A stretch of 64,000 nucleotides of DNA from JAXDMU01 sp963762435 (GTDB lineage: Bacteria; Pseudomonadota; Alphaproteobacteria; ATCC43930; CGMCC-115725), in contig CAVXLN010000003.1 of assembly GCA_963762435.1 (NCBI GenBank), positions 248,001-312,000 of the forward strand, read 5' to 3'. The translations under genes were made by a program, and so were the position numbers. The notes beneath the pieces are model-generated. The model searched no databases. It had not been told where the DNA came from and saw nothing but the letters and a program-made list of their open reading frames with translations. Below, in pieces: positions 34,004 through 42,297 of the stretch; the stretch's first letter is position 1, and each line of letters starts with the position of its first letter.

Positions 34004-34921
34004 TTATTCGGCTACCGGGTTCGGCACTCGGTACAAAGCGCCGCTGTAGGATCCGCCCGGACCGTCATCGACGGCCGTGACGTAGATCGACTTTCCATCC
34101 GGCGCGATGGCCAAATTCGTGTGATGCGCCGCCGGCAAATCGAGCTGGGCGACACGCTTGCCATCAGGAGAGACGACGGCGAGGCCGCCGCCCTCGTACA
34201 AGGCGACGAATATATTCCCGCGCTTGTCCATGCGGATGCTGTCCGGGCTGTAGAGCCGGTTCGTGCCTCCGGCCAAGATATCGGCGAGTTTCACCAGCTC
34301 GTGCTGATCGCCGAGCGTGCCATCGGCCGATATTGCGAAGGTCAGCAGCCGCCTGGCCCGGGACTCGGCGACGTATAGGCGCTTGCCGTCCGGCGAGACG
34401 ACCACCCCGTTCGAGAAATGCATGCCGGTAGCAACCTCACGGACGCTGCTGTCGGCGCCGAGATAGAAGACCTTGCCGGGAACGCGCCCCTCCGAGCCCG
34501 ACGCCGAGAAATACACGCCGCCCCTGGCATCGGTGGCAAGATCGTTCGGTCCCACCAGTGGGTGGCCCAAATCGTCCCGAGCGATTGCCCGGCGGCTTTC
34601 CCCGTTAAGGGAGATTTCCTCCACGGTGCCGCCGTCGAAGCAAGCGACGAGCAAGCCGGCAGGCACCTCGACTAACCCGTTCGCGCCGCAGCCATCCTTC
34701 TGCCAGACGGTCTCGACCTTGCCGCCGACGAGCCGCAGCACCTTCGAGGATGAATAGTCGACGAAATAGAGCGTATCCCCGACGAAGATGGTCCCCTCGA
34801 GGAATCCCAGACCCTGGGCGACGATCTCGGCATCGGCAGCACGCGCTGCCGGGCCTCCCCTCAGGATCGCAACGAAGACCATGGCGGCGAGCGAGATGTG
34901 CCGTGTCTTCTGCTTGGTCAT
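34004..34921 (-). CDS. Exported SMP-30/gluconolactonase-like beta-propeller protein
   Basis: This 305-residue protein starts with a signal peptide (MTKQKTRHISLAAMVFVAILRGG, cut after ARA). The SMP-30 motifs follow: LGFLEGTIFVGDTLYFVD, VGPNDLATDARGGVYFSASG, HFSNGVVVSPDGKRLYVAES and SPDSIRMDKRGNIFVALYEG, which supply the Glu, Asn, Asn and Asp metal ligands of the family. It probably hydrolyses a sugar lactone or related ester in the periplasm. ATG 34921 is directly preceded by a palindromic intergenic region. Confidence 0.85.
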   Translation of the reverse strand: MTKQKTRHISLAAMVFVAILRGGPAARAADAEIVAQGLGFLEGTIFVGDTLYFVDYSSSKVLRLVGGKVETVWQKDGCGANGLVEVPAGLLVACFDGGTVEEISLNGESRRAIARDDLGHPLVGPNDLATDARGGVYFSASGSEGRVPGKVFYLGADSSVREVATGMHFSNGVVVSPDGKRLYVAESRARRLLTFAISADGTLGDQHELVKLADILAGGTNRLYSPDSIRMDKRGNIFVALYEGGGLAVVSPDGKRVAQLDLPAAHHTNLAIAPDGKSIYVTAVDDGPGGSYSGALYRVPNPVAE

Positions 34922-34940
34922 CGCAGCGGTCTCCCGGGTT

Positions 34941-34995
34941 TCTAGAGCGGATCGCGATCAGACGAAAACGTCCGACCGCGTGAATCCGCTCTAGA
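34941..34995. repeat. Intergenic palindrome (TCTAGAGCGGAT)
   Basis: A perfect 12-bp inverted repeat (34941-34952 and 34984-34995) encloses a 31-base interior that itself contains the partly complementary CAGACG and CGTCCG around AAAA. The form TCTAGAGCGGAT..ATCCGCTCTAGA resembles dispersed extragenic palindromes of alphaproteobacteria. It sits just upstream of the SMP-30-like gene. Confidence 0.6.
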
Positions 34996-35112
34996 TTCAA
35001 ATAGATAGAGACCGATTCAGCGACCAGACCGGGCCGGTCTGGTCGCATCGGGCTCTAGAGAGAGCCGATGTCGTAGCACAAGACCACCAGCCGCGCTTGA
35101 CGGTGCTCGTTT

Positions 35113-35133
35113 ATATAGGTAGCCTACCTATAT
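35113..35133. promoter_or_regulatory. Candidate MarR operator overlapping the marR start codon
   Basis: The perfect palindrome ATATAGGTAG-C-CTACCTATAT has two 10-bp arms. Its right half includes the first two bases of the MarR ATG (35132). MarR dimers bind such 16-22 bp palindromes, so this is a strong autoregulatory operator candidate controlling marR and the coupled efflux gene. Confidence 0.75.
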
Positions 35134-35560
35134 GAACTCCCCTGAATCAACGGCCCTGGCGGAAGAGCTGCGGCCGGCCTTGTTGCGCCTTTATCGCCAG
35201 ATGCGGCGGGATTCCGAGGCGCATGGCTTGTCGTTGTTGCAGAACATGCTGATCGGGCTGATCCAGCGCCGGCCGGGCATCACGGTGGGCGAGCTCGCCG
35301 AGATCGAATGCCTGCGCGGGCCGACGATGAGCGGGCATGTGAAGCAGATGGAGGCGGCCGGGCTCGTCATGCGCGAGCCGCGCGATCCCTCGGATCGGCG
35401 GCGGGTCGGGCTGGTCGTGACCGAGCGCGGGACGGCCCTGCTCGAAACGATCCGGCGGCAGCGCACCGATTGGCTGGCCGAGCGGCTGGAACGCCTCGAC
35501 GCGGCGGGGCAGCAGGCGATCGCTGCCGCTCTCGGGCCGCTTGCGGCGCTGGGGCAATGA
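35132..35560 (+). CDS. MarR-family transcriptional regulator
   Basis: This 142-residue regulator has the MarR winged-helix layout: N-terminal dimerisation helix, HTH around residues 48-80 (ITVGELAEIECLRGPTMSGHVKQMEAAGLV) and the wing REPRDPSDRRRVGLVVTERG. It would repress the coupled MFS exporter until a lipophilic or phenolic ligand binds. The ATG overlaps a perfect palindrome and there is no space for a ribosome site, so the message may be leaderless. It ends by ATGA overlap with the exporter gene. Confidence 0.93.
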   Translation: MNSPESTALAEELRPALLRLYRQMRRDSEAHGLSLLQNMLIGLIQRRPGITVGELAEIECLRGPTMSGHVKQMEAAGLVMREPRDPSDRRRVGLVVTERGTALLETIRRQRTDWLAERLERLDAAGQQAIAAALGPLAALGQ

Positions 35561-37107
35561 TGGACGCGCGCGTCGGCGAGACGGCCGGCTCGGCCGAGGA
35601 AGAGGAAGCGCCGCCGGCCACGGCGCGCGAGATCCGGCTGGTCTATTCGGGCTTCATGCTGGTGCTGGGCCTGGCCTCGCTCGATCAGAGCATCGTGGCG
35701 ACGGCGCTGCCGCGGATCGTCAGCGATATCGGCGGCGTCTCGCACCTGTCCTGGGTGGTCACGGCCTATATTCTGAGCTCGACGGCGACCATGCCGCTCT
35801 ATGGCAAGCTCAGCGACCAATATGGCCGCAAGCGCATGATCTATGCCGGCGTGCTGATCTTCCTGCTGGGCTCCGTGCTGGCCGGGCTGGCGCAGACCAT
35901 GGGGCAGCTGATCCTGTTCCGGGCGATTCAGGGGGTGGGCGCCGGCGGCCTCTTGCCCCTGGCGCAGATCACGATCGCCGATCTCATCGCGCCCCGCGAA
36001 CGCGGCAAGTATCAGGGGCTGATCGGCGCCGTCCATGCGATCTGCAGCATTGCCGGGCCGGTGCTGGGGGGTGCCATCACCGAGCTCCTGTCCTGGCACT
36101 GGATCTTCTATATCAACTTGCCGTTCGGGATTGCGGCACTTCTGCTGATCGGCGTGGCGCTGAAGCGGCCGCAGAAGAAGCGCGCGCACCGGATCGATTA
36201 TCCGGGGGCGCTGCTGCTGGCGGGCTCGACCGTGGCGCTCCTGCTGGTGCTGACGCTGGGCGGCACGACCCTGCCCTGGGCCGATCCCGGCACGCTCGGG
36301 CTGTTGGGGGCCGCCGTGGCATTGGCAATGCTCTTCGTCATGCGCGAGCGAGTGGCGCCGGAGCCGATCGTGCCGCTCCATCTCTTCCGCAACAAGGTGT
36401 TCGTGATCGCGAGCTTCGTGCTGGCCTGCACCTTCATGGGGCTGACGGCGGCCACCGTGTTCTTCCCGCTGTTCTTCCAGGTGGTGCTGGGCGTAAAGGC
36501 GGCGAATTCCGGGCTGTTGACCGGGCCGCTGCTGATCGGCCTGGTCGTGGCGGCGCGAGTGAATGGCGGGATGCTGGCTCGCACGGGGCGGTATAAGCCG
36601 ATGCAGCTCGTCGGCCTCGGCATGGCGGTCGTGGCGTTCGGCGTGCTCGCCTGGGGCACGCGCGAGGGGTTCGGCATCCCCGTGGTCGAGCCGGCGCTCG
36701 TCGTGCTGGGCTACGGGCTCGGCATGGTCATGCCGAATATGACGATCGCCGTGCAGAATGCCGTGCGGCAGGACGATATGGGGACCGCGACGGCGACGCT
36801 CGCCTTCTTCCGCTCGCTGGGCGGCGTGCTGGGCGTGGCGGGCTCCGGCGCCATGCTGGCCGGGCGGCTTAAGAGCGAGTTCCAGTCGGGGGCGCTGCCG
36901 GCCGGCGTCGACGGCAAGGCGCTGTTGGATGGCGGCATCCAGCAGATCCTGGCGCTGCCGCCCGCGGCGCATGATGCGGTGGTCGAGATCTATCGCCAGG
37001 CGATAGCACTGTCCTTCATGGCGGGCACGGTGACGACGGCGGTGGGGTTTGTGGCGCTGGTGTTCATTCCGGAGTTGACGCTGCGGTCGGGGCGGCGGGC
37101 AGGCTAG
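35557..37107 (+). CDS. MFS multidrug exporter, DHA2 (14-helix) family
   Basis: This 516-residue inner-membrane proton antiporter has about 14 membrane helices. Family motifs are LASLDQSIVATALPRIVSDI in helix 1, the motif A loop GKLSDQYGRKRM between helices 2 and 3, and the antiporter motif C region around ICSIAGPVLGGAI. EmrB/QacA-type proteins of this family expel drugs or toxic metabolites. No EmrA-like partner is nearby. ATG 35557 overlaps the MarR stop, giving a coupled repressor-pump unit under the palindrome at 35113-35133. Confidence 0.93.
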   Translation: MMDARVGETAGSAEEEEAPPATAREIRLVYSGFMLVLGLASLDQSIVATALPRIVSDIGGVSHLSWVVTAYILSSTATMPLYGKLSDQYGRKRMIYAGVLIFLLGSVLAGLAQTMGQLILFRAIQGVGAGGLLPLAQITIADLIAPRERGKYQGLIGAVHAICSIAGPVLGGAITELLSWHWIFYINLPFGIAALLLIGVALKRPQKKRAHRIDYPGALLLAGSTVALLLVLTLGGTTLPWADPGTLGLLGAAVALAMLFVMRERVAPEPIVPLHLFRNKVFVIASFVLACTFMGLTAATVFFPLFFQVVLGVKAANSGLLTGPLLIGLVVAARVNGGMLARTGRYKPMQLVGLGMAVVAFGVLAWGTREGFGIPVVEPALVVLGYGLGMVMPNMTIAVQNAVRQDDMGTATATLAFFRSLGGVLGVAGSGAMLAGRLKSEFQSGALPAGVDGKALLDGGIQQILALPPAAHDAVVEIYRQAIALSFMAGTVTTAVGFVALVFIPELTLRSGRRAG

Positions 37108-37207
37108 AAAGGCCGACCGCTCGGAGATTGATCGCGCAGAATGATCCACCTAAGATGGGCTATACTACCGACGATAGTGCCGTACCTTCTGGATAGCCTG
37201 CCTCGAG

Positions 37208-38032
37208 ATGCAAGACTGGACGTCGCCGAAAGAGCTGGATCAGCCATTGCCGCGCCGGACCGGCCTGCCGAAAGCCGGCGCGTTCATTCTGCTTGCGATC
37301 GCCGGCGCATTCTTCGTCGTGAACTTGATCATTGCGGCGATGTTTTATACGTCGGCGTACAAGAACGCGGTTCTGAAGGATCGCGGCATCGTGAAGACTG
37401 GAACAGTCACGGACAAATACGGCAAACGGGGACGCGGTGCCGGATACTATTTCAACTATAGTTTCGAGATCTCGCCCGATCGCGCCGCGAATTCCGTGAA
37501 ATATTACGGAAGCAACAGGGTGGGCGTCGATGAATTTGCGACCTTCTCGGTCGGCAGCCCGGTTCCGGTGATCTATGATCCGCGCGATGCGTGGAATTCG
37601 GCACTCAATCTGAACGACCAGGTTCACCAGCGCGATCCCTACTCCCTCGCCAATCTGGTGGTGGCGGTGAGCGGCCTCGCGAGCGTGTTTATCCTCGCCG
37701 CTGGGACCGCCTACCCGCTCTATCGCTACGGCCGCGACCGCCGGTTGCTCCGATACGGCACAGCAACCGCGGCGACAATCACCGGCAAGCGTACGATCTG
37801 GACCGGGCAGCGGGAGACGACAACCCTCGCCTACGAATTCACCGGTGCGACCGGCGAGCGCGGGTTCGGCGAGTGCAAAGGCCTGCCGACGCAAAGTTGG
37901 CCAGGCACGACCCACTATCTGTCGAGCGCAACGCTCAATCCGACCGTGGTTTATGACCCGCGCGATCCGCGCCGGAACCTGCTCTACCCATCGCAATGGG
38001 CGGCCTGCCTGCCGTCAGATGATGGGAGATAG
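37208..38032 (+). CDS. Membrane protein with two DUF3592-like domains
   Basis: This 274-residue protein has two membrane helices, at about 23-46 and 147-170. Each is followed by a similar soluble beta domain: GIVKTGTVTDKYGKRGRGAGYYFNY with VPVIYDPRD, and GTATAATITGKRTIWTGQRET with PTVVYDPRD. The shared layout indicates an internal duplication of a DUF3592-type unit. No function is known for that domain. ATG 37208 is the only reasonable start. It is not obviously linked to its neighbours. Confidence 0.7.
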   Translation: MQDWTSPKELDQPLPRRTGLPKAGAFILLAIAGAFFVVNLIIAAMFYTSAYKNAVLKDRGIVKTGTVTDKYGKRGRGAGYYFNYSFEISPDRAANSVKYYGSNRVGVDEFATFSVGSPVPVIYDPRDAWNSALNLNDQVHQRDPYSLANLVVAVSGLASVFILAAGTAYPLYRYGRDRRLLRYGTATAATITGKRTIWTGQRETTTLAYEFTGATGERGFGECKGLPTQSWPGTTHYLSSATLNPTVVYDPRDPRRNLLYPSQWAACLPSDDGR

Positions 38033-38055
38033 AACTTCGGCGAGATCTTGAAAAT

Positions 38056-38070
38056 ACACCTTTAAGGTGT
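38056..38070. promoter_or_regulatory. Candidate MqsA operator upstream of mqsRA
   Basis: ACACCTT-T-AAGGTGT is a perfect 7+1+7 palindrome ending five bases before the MqsR ATG. The core ACCTTTAAGGT closely resembles the AACCTTTTAGGTT-type sites bound by E. coli MqsA. The AAGGTG half also serves as the ribosome-binding site, so repressor binding and translation initiation share the same bases. Confidence 0.75.
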
Positions 38071-38075
38071 CATAT

Positions 38076-38393
38076 ATGTCTGAGAAACGAAAGCCGACCT
38101 ATGATCTGGAGGCCCTCAAGGCCGCGTTCAGCGATGTGGATCGTTTGAATGCGACCGGTTCAGCGCTCCGCGGCGCTGCCAGCCTCGGCTTCGGCCGGCA
38201 GGAGATCGTCGACACGATCCAGACCATGCGACGGCAGCATTTCTATAAGTCGATGACCGCCTATGCCGACTACCGCGTTTGGCAGGATGTTTATCATGTG
38301 CCGTCGCCGGCCGGGCTGCTCTATGTGAAGTTCACTGCCGACGTCATTACCGAATTCCTGCTGCTGTCGTTCAAGGAGAGGGACAATGGCTGA
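38076..38393 (+). CDS. mqsR: MqsR-family mRNA interferase toxin
   Basis: MqsR is a RelE-fold ribonuclease that cuts mRNA at GCU sites in E. coli. The 105-residue protein has the diagnostic motifs LGFGRQEIVDTIQTM, FYKSMTAYADYRVWQDVYHV and LLYVKFTADVITEFLLLSFKE, including the Lys, Tyr and Gln active-site region. ATG 38076 follows AAGGTG six bases upstream; GTG 38067 is also in frame. The toxin precedes the antitoxin, the typical reversed order of this family, and the genes overlap by eight bases. Confidence 0.92.
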   Translation: MSEKRKPTYDLEALKAAFSDVDRLNATGSALRGAASLGFGRQEIVDTIQTMRRQHFYKSMTAYADYRVWQDVYHVPSPAGLLYVKFTADVITEFLLLSFKERDNG

Positions 38394-38811
38394 TCCGGCT
38401 GTTCCGCTTTGTCCGGAAACCGGCACGCCGATGCACCGCGCCGTGCGGCCGATGACGCTCAACTATCGCAGCCAGAGCATCACCTTCGACATGCCCGGCT
38501 GGTATTGCGACGAGTCGGCGGAAAGCATCCATACGGGCGCCGACATGAAGATGTCGGATCGGGCGCTCAACAGGCTCAAGGCGCGCGTCGAGAAGCTCTA
38601 TGAGCCCGAGGAGATCCGTCGCATCCGCAAGAAGCTCGGCCTGAGCCAGGAGGCGGCTGGCGAGATCATCGGCGGCGGACCGCGCGCCTTTCAGAAATAC
38701 GAGGCGGGCGATTCACTGCCGAGCCGGGCCATCTGCAGCGCGCTGGCGCTGCTCGACCGCGACCCGTCGCAGCTGGCCTTGTTGACGGCGCGTCTCGCCA
38801 AGGCCGGTTGA
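38386..38811 (+). CDS. mqsA: MqsA-family antitoxin with reduced zinc site
   Basis: MqsA neutralises MqsR and represses the operon. The C-terminal Xre-type HTH is clear at about residues 70-130 (IRKKLGLSQEAAGEIIGGGPRAFQKYEAGDSLPSRAIC). The N-terminal domain keeps the fold markers, but both zinc CxxC pairs have lost their second cysteine: CPET near residue 9 and WYCDES near residue 40. E. coli MqsA has four zinc-binding cysteines here. The domain may therefore fold without metal. ATG 38386 lies within the end of mqsR. Confidence 0.9.
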   Translation: MADPAVPLCPETGTPMHRAVRPMTLNYRSQSITFDMPGWYCDESAESIHTGADMKMSDRALNRLKARVEKLYEPEEIRRIRKKLGLSQEAAGEIIGGGPRAFQKYEAGDSLPSRAICSALALLDRDPSQLALLTARLAKAG

Positions 38812-38815
38812 GCCC

Positions 38816-39664
38816 CTAAACCTCATCCAGCCCGATATCGAGGATCGTCGCGCTGTGCGTCAGCCAGCCGATCGAGATCAGGTCGACGCCGGTGGCCGCC
38901 ACCGCTGGCGCCGTCTCGGCATTGATGCGGCCCGACGCCTCGGTGATCACGCGGCCATCGACCAGCGCCACGGCTTCGCGCAGCTGGTCGGGCGTCATGT
39001 TGTCGAGCAGCACTGCGTCGACGGGCAGCGTCAGCGCCTCGCGCAGCTGATCGAGCGTGTCGACCTCGAGCTCGATCTTGACGAGGTGGCCGATCGCGGC
39101 GCGGGCGCGCTCGACGGCGGGGCGGATGCCGCCGGCCACCGCGATGTGGTTGTCCTTGATCAGCACGGCATCGTCGAGGCCGAAGCGGTGATTGGCGCCG
39201 CCGCCGACGCGGACGGCGTATTTCTGCACCAGCCGCAAGCCCGGCATGGTCTTGCGCGTGCAGGTGACACGCGCCTGGTACGGCTGGATCGCGCGCGTGA
39301 TCGCCGCCGTGGCCGAGGCGATGCCGGAGAGGTGGCAGAGGAAATTGAGGGCGACCCGTTCGCCGGTGAGGAGGCCGCGCGCCGGGCCCGAGAGGGTGGC
39401 GATGACGTCGCCAGGCTCGAGCGCCGAGCCATCGGGTTTCGCGACTGTCGCCTCGATCGCGGGATCGACCAGGCGGAAGGCCATCAAAGCCAGGTCGAGG
39501 CCGGCAACGATTCCGGGCTGGCGGGCGGTCAGCGCCAGCGTGGCACGCGTGCCGGCCGGCACGATCGAGTCCGTCGTGATGTCGCCGGCGCGGCCGAGAT
39601 CCTCGAGGAGGGCGTTGCGCACCAGCGGCTCGATCAGGAGGGCGGGCAAGGGATTGACGCTCAT
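38816..39664 (-). CDS. nadC: Nicotinate-nucleotide pyrophosphorylase (carboxylating)
   Basis: This enzyme condenses quinolinate with PRPP to give nicotinate mononucleotide, the third step of de novo NAD synthesis. The 282-residue protein has usual length and the family motifs LEDLGRAGDITTDSIVP, NFLCHLSGIASATA, TCTRKTMPGLRLVQKYAV, GGGANHRFGLDDAVLIKDNH and VEVDTLDQ-like segments. It is the last gene of nadA-nadB-nadC and overlaps nadB by four bases. The operon is likely controlled from the palindromes upstream of nadA. Confidence 0.97.
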   Translation of the reverse strand: MSVNPLPALLIEPLVRNALLEDLGRAGDITTDSIVPAGTRATLALTARQPGIVAGLDLALMAFRLVDPAIEATVAKPDGSALEPGDVIATLSGPARGLLTGERVALNFLCHLSGIASATAAITRAIQPYQARVTCTRKTMPGLRLVQKYAVRVGGGANHRFGLDDAVLIKDNHIAVAGGIRPAVERARAAIGHLVKIELEVDTLDQLREALTLPVDAVLLDNMTPDQLREAVALVDGRVITEASGRINAETAPAVAATGVDLISIGWLTHSATILDIGLDEV

Positions 39665-41199
39665 GCGGCGGCTCCGATCGTCTCCGCGGTGTCGAGGGCC
39701 TGAATGAGAGTGAGCGGCTGGCGAATGGCCCCGCCGGTGCGGTGCGCCGGATAGTCGGTGCGCGCATGGCCGCCGCGGCTTTCCAGACGGCGGGACGCCG
39801 CGACCGCGATCATCAGGCCCGCGATGGCCGGGCCGGCGGCGGCCGTGTCACCTTGAGCGATCGGCAGCAGCGACGCGATGGCGCGGTCGAGGCCGGCGGC
39901 GTCGCGCAGCACGCCGACGCCGGCACTCATGGCGGCGCGGATGCGGGCGATGCCGGCGGGATCGGGGCGCGGCAGAAGGGGCGCGCGGCGGGGCGCCTTG
40001 GCCGAGCCGAGCGGGCGGCCGGCGAGATCGCGGGCCGCTACGAGGCCCGTGACGGCGGCCTCGAGCATCGAGTTGCTGGCGAGCCGGTTGGCGCCATGGA
40101 GACCGGTGGAGGCGCTTTCGCCCACGACCCAGAGCCCGTCGAGCGATGTCCGGCCGGTGCTGTCGACCGCGACGCCGCCCATATGGTAGTGCGCGGCCGG
40201 GCGGATCGGCATGGGCTGGGTCACCGGATCGATGCCGGCGGCGCGGCAGGATGCCGTGGCACCCGGGAAGCGCGTCGGGAAATCGGCGCCGATGCTGCCG
40301 CGCGCATCAAGGAAGACGCGATGGCCTTCGCCCAAGCGCTGCCAGACGGCGCGGGCGACGATGTCGCGCGGCTCGAGCTCCGCCCTGCCCTGCCCCGCCA
40401 TGAAGCGGATGCCCGCCTCGTCGATGAGGATGGCGCCATCGCCGCGGATCGCCTCGGTGGCGAGCGGCATCGGATCGCGGCCGACATCGAAGGCGGTCGG
40501 GTGGAACTGCATGAATTCGAGATCGACGAGCGGCAGGCCGGCGCGCGCGGCAAGCGCCAGCCCTTGGCCCAAGGCGCCGGGCGGGTTGGTCGTATGCTGC
40601 CAGAGGCCGCCGAGGCCGCCGGTGGCGATGATGACGGCCCGGGTCGGCAGGATCGCGGTCTCGGTGCCGGATGCCACGGCGACGCCGGCGATGCCCTTGC
40701 CGTCGGTGACGAGATCGAGGGCAATTGTGCCTTCGAGCACCGTGATCGACGGCGTGCGGCGCACTGCCTCCACCACGGCGCGCATGATCTCGGCCCCGGT
40801 GCCGTCGCCGCCGGCATTGACGACGCGATGGCGGGAATGGGCGGCTTCGAGCTTGAGCTTGAAGCTGCCATCGGCCAGCCGGCCGAAGCGGGCGCCGAGC
40901 GCCACCAGCCGCTCCACCACGGCCGGGCCATAGGCCAGGATGCGGCGCGCGGCGTCGGCATCGACGAGCCCGTCGCCGGCGGCGATCGTGTCGGCGAGAT
41001 GAAGCTCGACGCTGTCATCGGGGGAGATCGCGGCGGCGAGGCCGCCTTGCGACCAGGCGCTGGCGGCGTCGAACCCCAACGGCGATTTGGTGAGGACGAT
41101 GACGGGGCTGGGGCTGAGCTCGAGTGCCGCCATCAACCCCGCCAGGCCGGCGCCGATGATGATCGGCCGGCCGGCGGTTTGGGCCAGATTTATCGACAT
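39661..41199 (-). CDS. nadB: L-aspartate oxidase
   Basis: This FAD enzyme oxidises L-aspartate to iminoaspartate, the first committed step of NAD synthesis. The 512-residue protein has the FAD motif IIIGAGLAGLMAALEL near the N-terminus, SAWSQGGLAAA, the catalytic-base region MQFHPTA, AHYHMGGVAVDSTGRTSL, and GLHGANRLASNSMLEA. It lies 12 bases after nadA and overlaps nadC. The protein works with quinolinate synthase NadA, which consumes the unstable product. Confidence 0.97.
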   Translation of the reverse strand: MSINLAQTAGRPIIIGAGLAGLMAALELSPSPVIVLTKSPLGFDAASAWSQGGLAAAISPDDSVELHLADTIAAGDGLVDADAARRILAYGPAVVERLVALGARFGRLADGSFKLKLEAAHSRHRVVNAGGDGTGAEIMRAVVEAVRRTPSITVLEGTIALDLVTDGKGIAGVAVASGTETAILPTRAVIIATGGLGGLWQHTTNPPGALGQGLALAARAGLPLVDLEFMQFHPTAFDVGRDPMPLATEAIRGDGAILIDEAGIRFMAGQGRAELEPRDIVARAVWQRLGEGHRVFLDARGSIGADFPTRFPGATASCRAAGIDPVTQPMPIRPAAHYHMGGVAVDSTGRTSLDGLWVVGESASTGLHGANRLASNSMLEAAVTGLVAARDLAGRPLGSAKAPRRAPLLPRPDPAGIARIRAAMSAGVGVLRDAAGLDRAIASLLPIAQGDTAAAGPAIAGLMIAVAASRRLESRGGHARTDYPAHRTGGAIRQPLTLIQALDTAETIGAAA

Positions 41200-41211
41200 G
41201 ATGGGGGTGCT

Positions 41212-42204
41212 TCAGCCGATCGCGATCATCCGTTCGACCGAGCGCCGGGCGGCGTCGGCGATCTCGGCCGGTACGGTCACTTCATACGTCATGGTCTCGA
41301 GCGCGCGCCGGATCTTGGGCAGCGTGATCTGCTTCATATGCGGGCAGAGGTTGCACGGACGCACGAACTCGATATCGGGGTACTGAGCCGCGACATTGTC
41401 GCTCATGGAGCATTCGGTAATGAGGGCGACGCGCGCCGGGCGCTTCGCCGCCACGAATTCGACCATTCCGGCCGTCGAGCCCGCATAGTCCGCGACCGCC
41501 ACCACCTCGGGCGGGCATTCGGGATGGGCCAGCACGACCACATTCGGATGGCTCTGGCGGATGGTCGCGATATCGGCGGGGGTGAAGCGCTCATGCACCT
41601 CGCAAGCTCCGTCCCAGGCGATGATCTCGACATTCGTCTGGGCCGCGATGTTGCGCGCCAGGTACTTGTCCGGCAGCATGATGACGCGCGGCACGCCGAG
41701 GGATTCAACGACCTTCTTGGCGTTGCCCGACGTGCAGCAGATGTCGCATTCGGCCTTCACGTCGGCCGAGGTGTTGACATAGGCCACGACCGGCACGCCC
41801 GGATAGCGCTGCTTGAGCAATCGCACATCGGCCGCCGTGATCGAGGAGGCGAGCGAGCAGCCAGCATGCGTATCGGGGATCAGCACGGTGCGGCTGGGAT
41901 TCAAGAGCTTCGCCGTCTCGGCCATGAAATGCACGCCGGCCAGCACGATCACATCGGCCTCGGCCTTGGCCGCCTCGCGCGCCAGCGCCAGACTGTCTCC
42001 GACGATGTCGGCGACGCCATGGAAGATCTCCGGCGTCTGGTAATTGTGGGCGAGGATGATGGCGTTGCGCTTACGCTTCAGATCGAGGATCGCGTCGATA
42101 TCGGGCGCGAAGAACGGCCATTCGATCGACGGGATGACGTTGCGGACGCGGTCATAGATGGGTGCAGTCCGGGCGAGAAGGTCGGTATTAAGGGCGGCTG
42201 ACAT
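41212..42204 (-). CDS. nadA: Quinolinate synthase
   Basis: NadA condenses iminoaspartate with dihydroxyacetone phosphate to quinolinate using a [4Fe-4S] cluster. The 330-residue protein shows the motifs ILAHNYQTPEI, GDSLALAREA, VHFMAETAKLL, DTHAGCSLA, VAYVNTSADVKAECDICCTS and FVRPCNLCPHMKQITL, which supply the three cluster cysteines. ATG 42204 is the first gene of the nad operon. Two related palindromes lie 13 and about 70 bases upstream, suggesting repression by a NadQ-type regulator. Confidence 0.97.
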   Translation of the reverse strand: MSAALNTDLLARTAPIYDRVRNVIPSIEWPFFAPDIDAILDLKRKRNAIILAHNYQTPEIFHGVADIVGDSLALAREAAKAEADVIVLAGVHFMAETAKLLNPSRTVLIPDTHAGCSLASSITAADVRLLKQRYPGVPVVAYVNTSADVKAECDICCTSGNAKKVVESLGVPRVIMLPDKYLARNIAAQTNVEIIAWDGACEVHERFTPADIATIRQSHPNVVVLAHPECPPEVVAVADYAGSTAGMVEFVAAKRPARVALITECSMSDNVAAQYPDIEFVRPCNLCPHMKQITLPKIRRALETMTYEVTVPAEIADAARRSVERMIAIG

Positions 42205-42216
42205 TGGGACACCTTT

Positions 42217-42233
42217 ATGCTCAATTTGAGCAT
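42217..42233. promoter_or_regulatory. Candidate NAD-regulator operator 1 upstream of nadA
   Basis: ATGCTCAA-T-TTGAGCAT is a perfect palindrome with 8-bp arms, 13 bases before the nadA start. The pattern TTATGCTCA..TGAGCATAA is, to my recollection, the kind of site assigned to NadQ in alphaproteobacteria. A second related copy follows at 42275-42297. Confidence 0.7.
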
Positions 42234-42274
42234 TATATGGGACCGAAAATGCCGGCTTCTAGGGCCGGCTGGGA

Positions 42275-42297
42275 CTTATGCTAATCCTGAGCATAAG
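42275..42297. promoter_or_regulatory. Candidate NAD-regulator operator 2 upstream of nadA
   Basis: CTTATGCT-aatcctg-AGCATAAG has perfect 8-bp arms, and with the inner bases reads TTATGCTAA-TCC-TGAGCATAA. It matches operator 1 (TTATGCTCA-ATT-TGAGCATTA) in arms and spacing. Two sites 58 bases apart suit cooperative repression of nadABC. Confidence 0.65.

Noticed and set aside
35191..37149. A 652-codon His/Gln-rich open frame on the minus strand
   Set aside because: It is antisense to MarR and the MFS exporter; the composition is that expected from reverse-reading hydrophobic helices.
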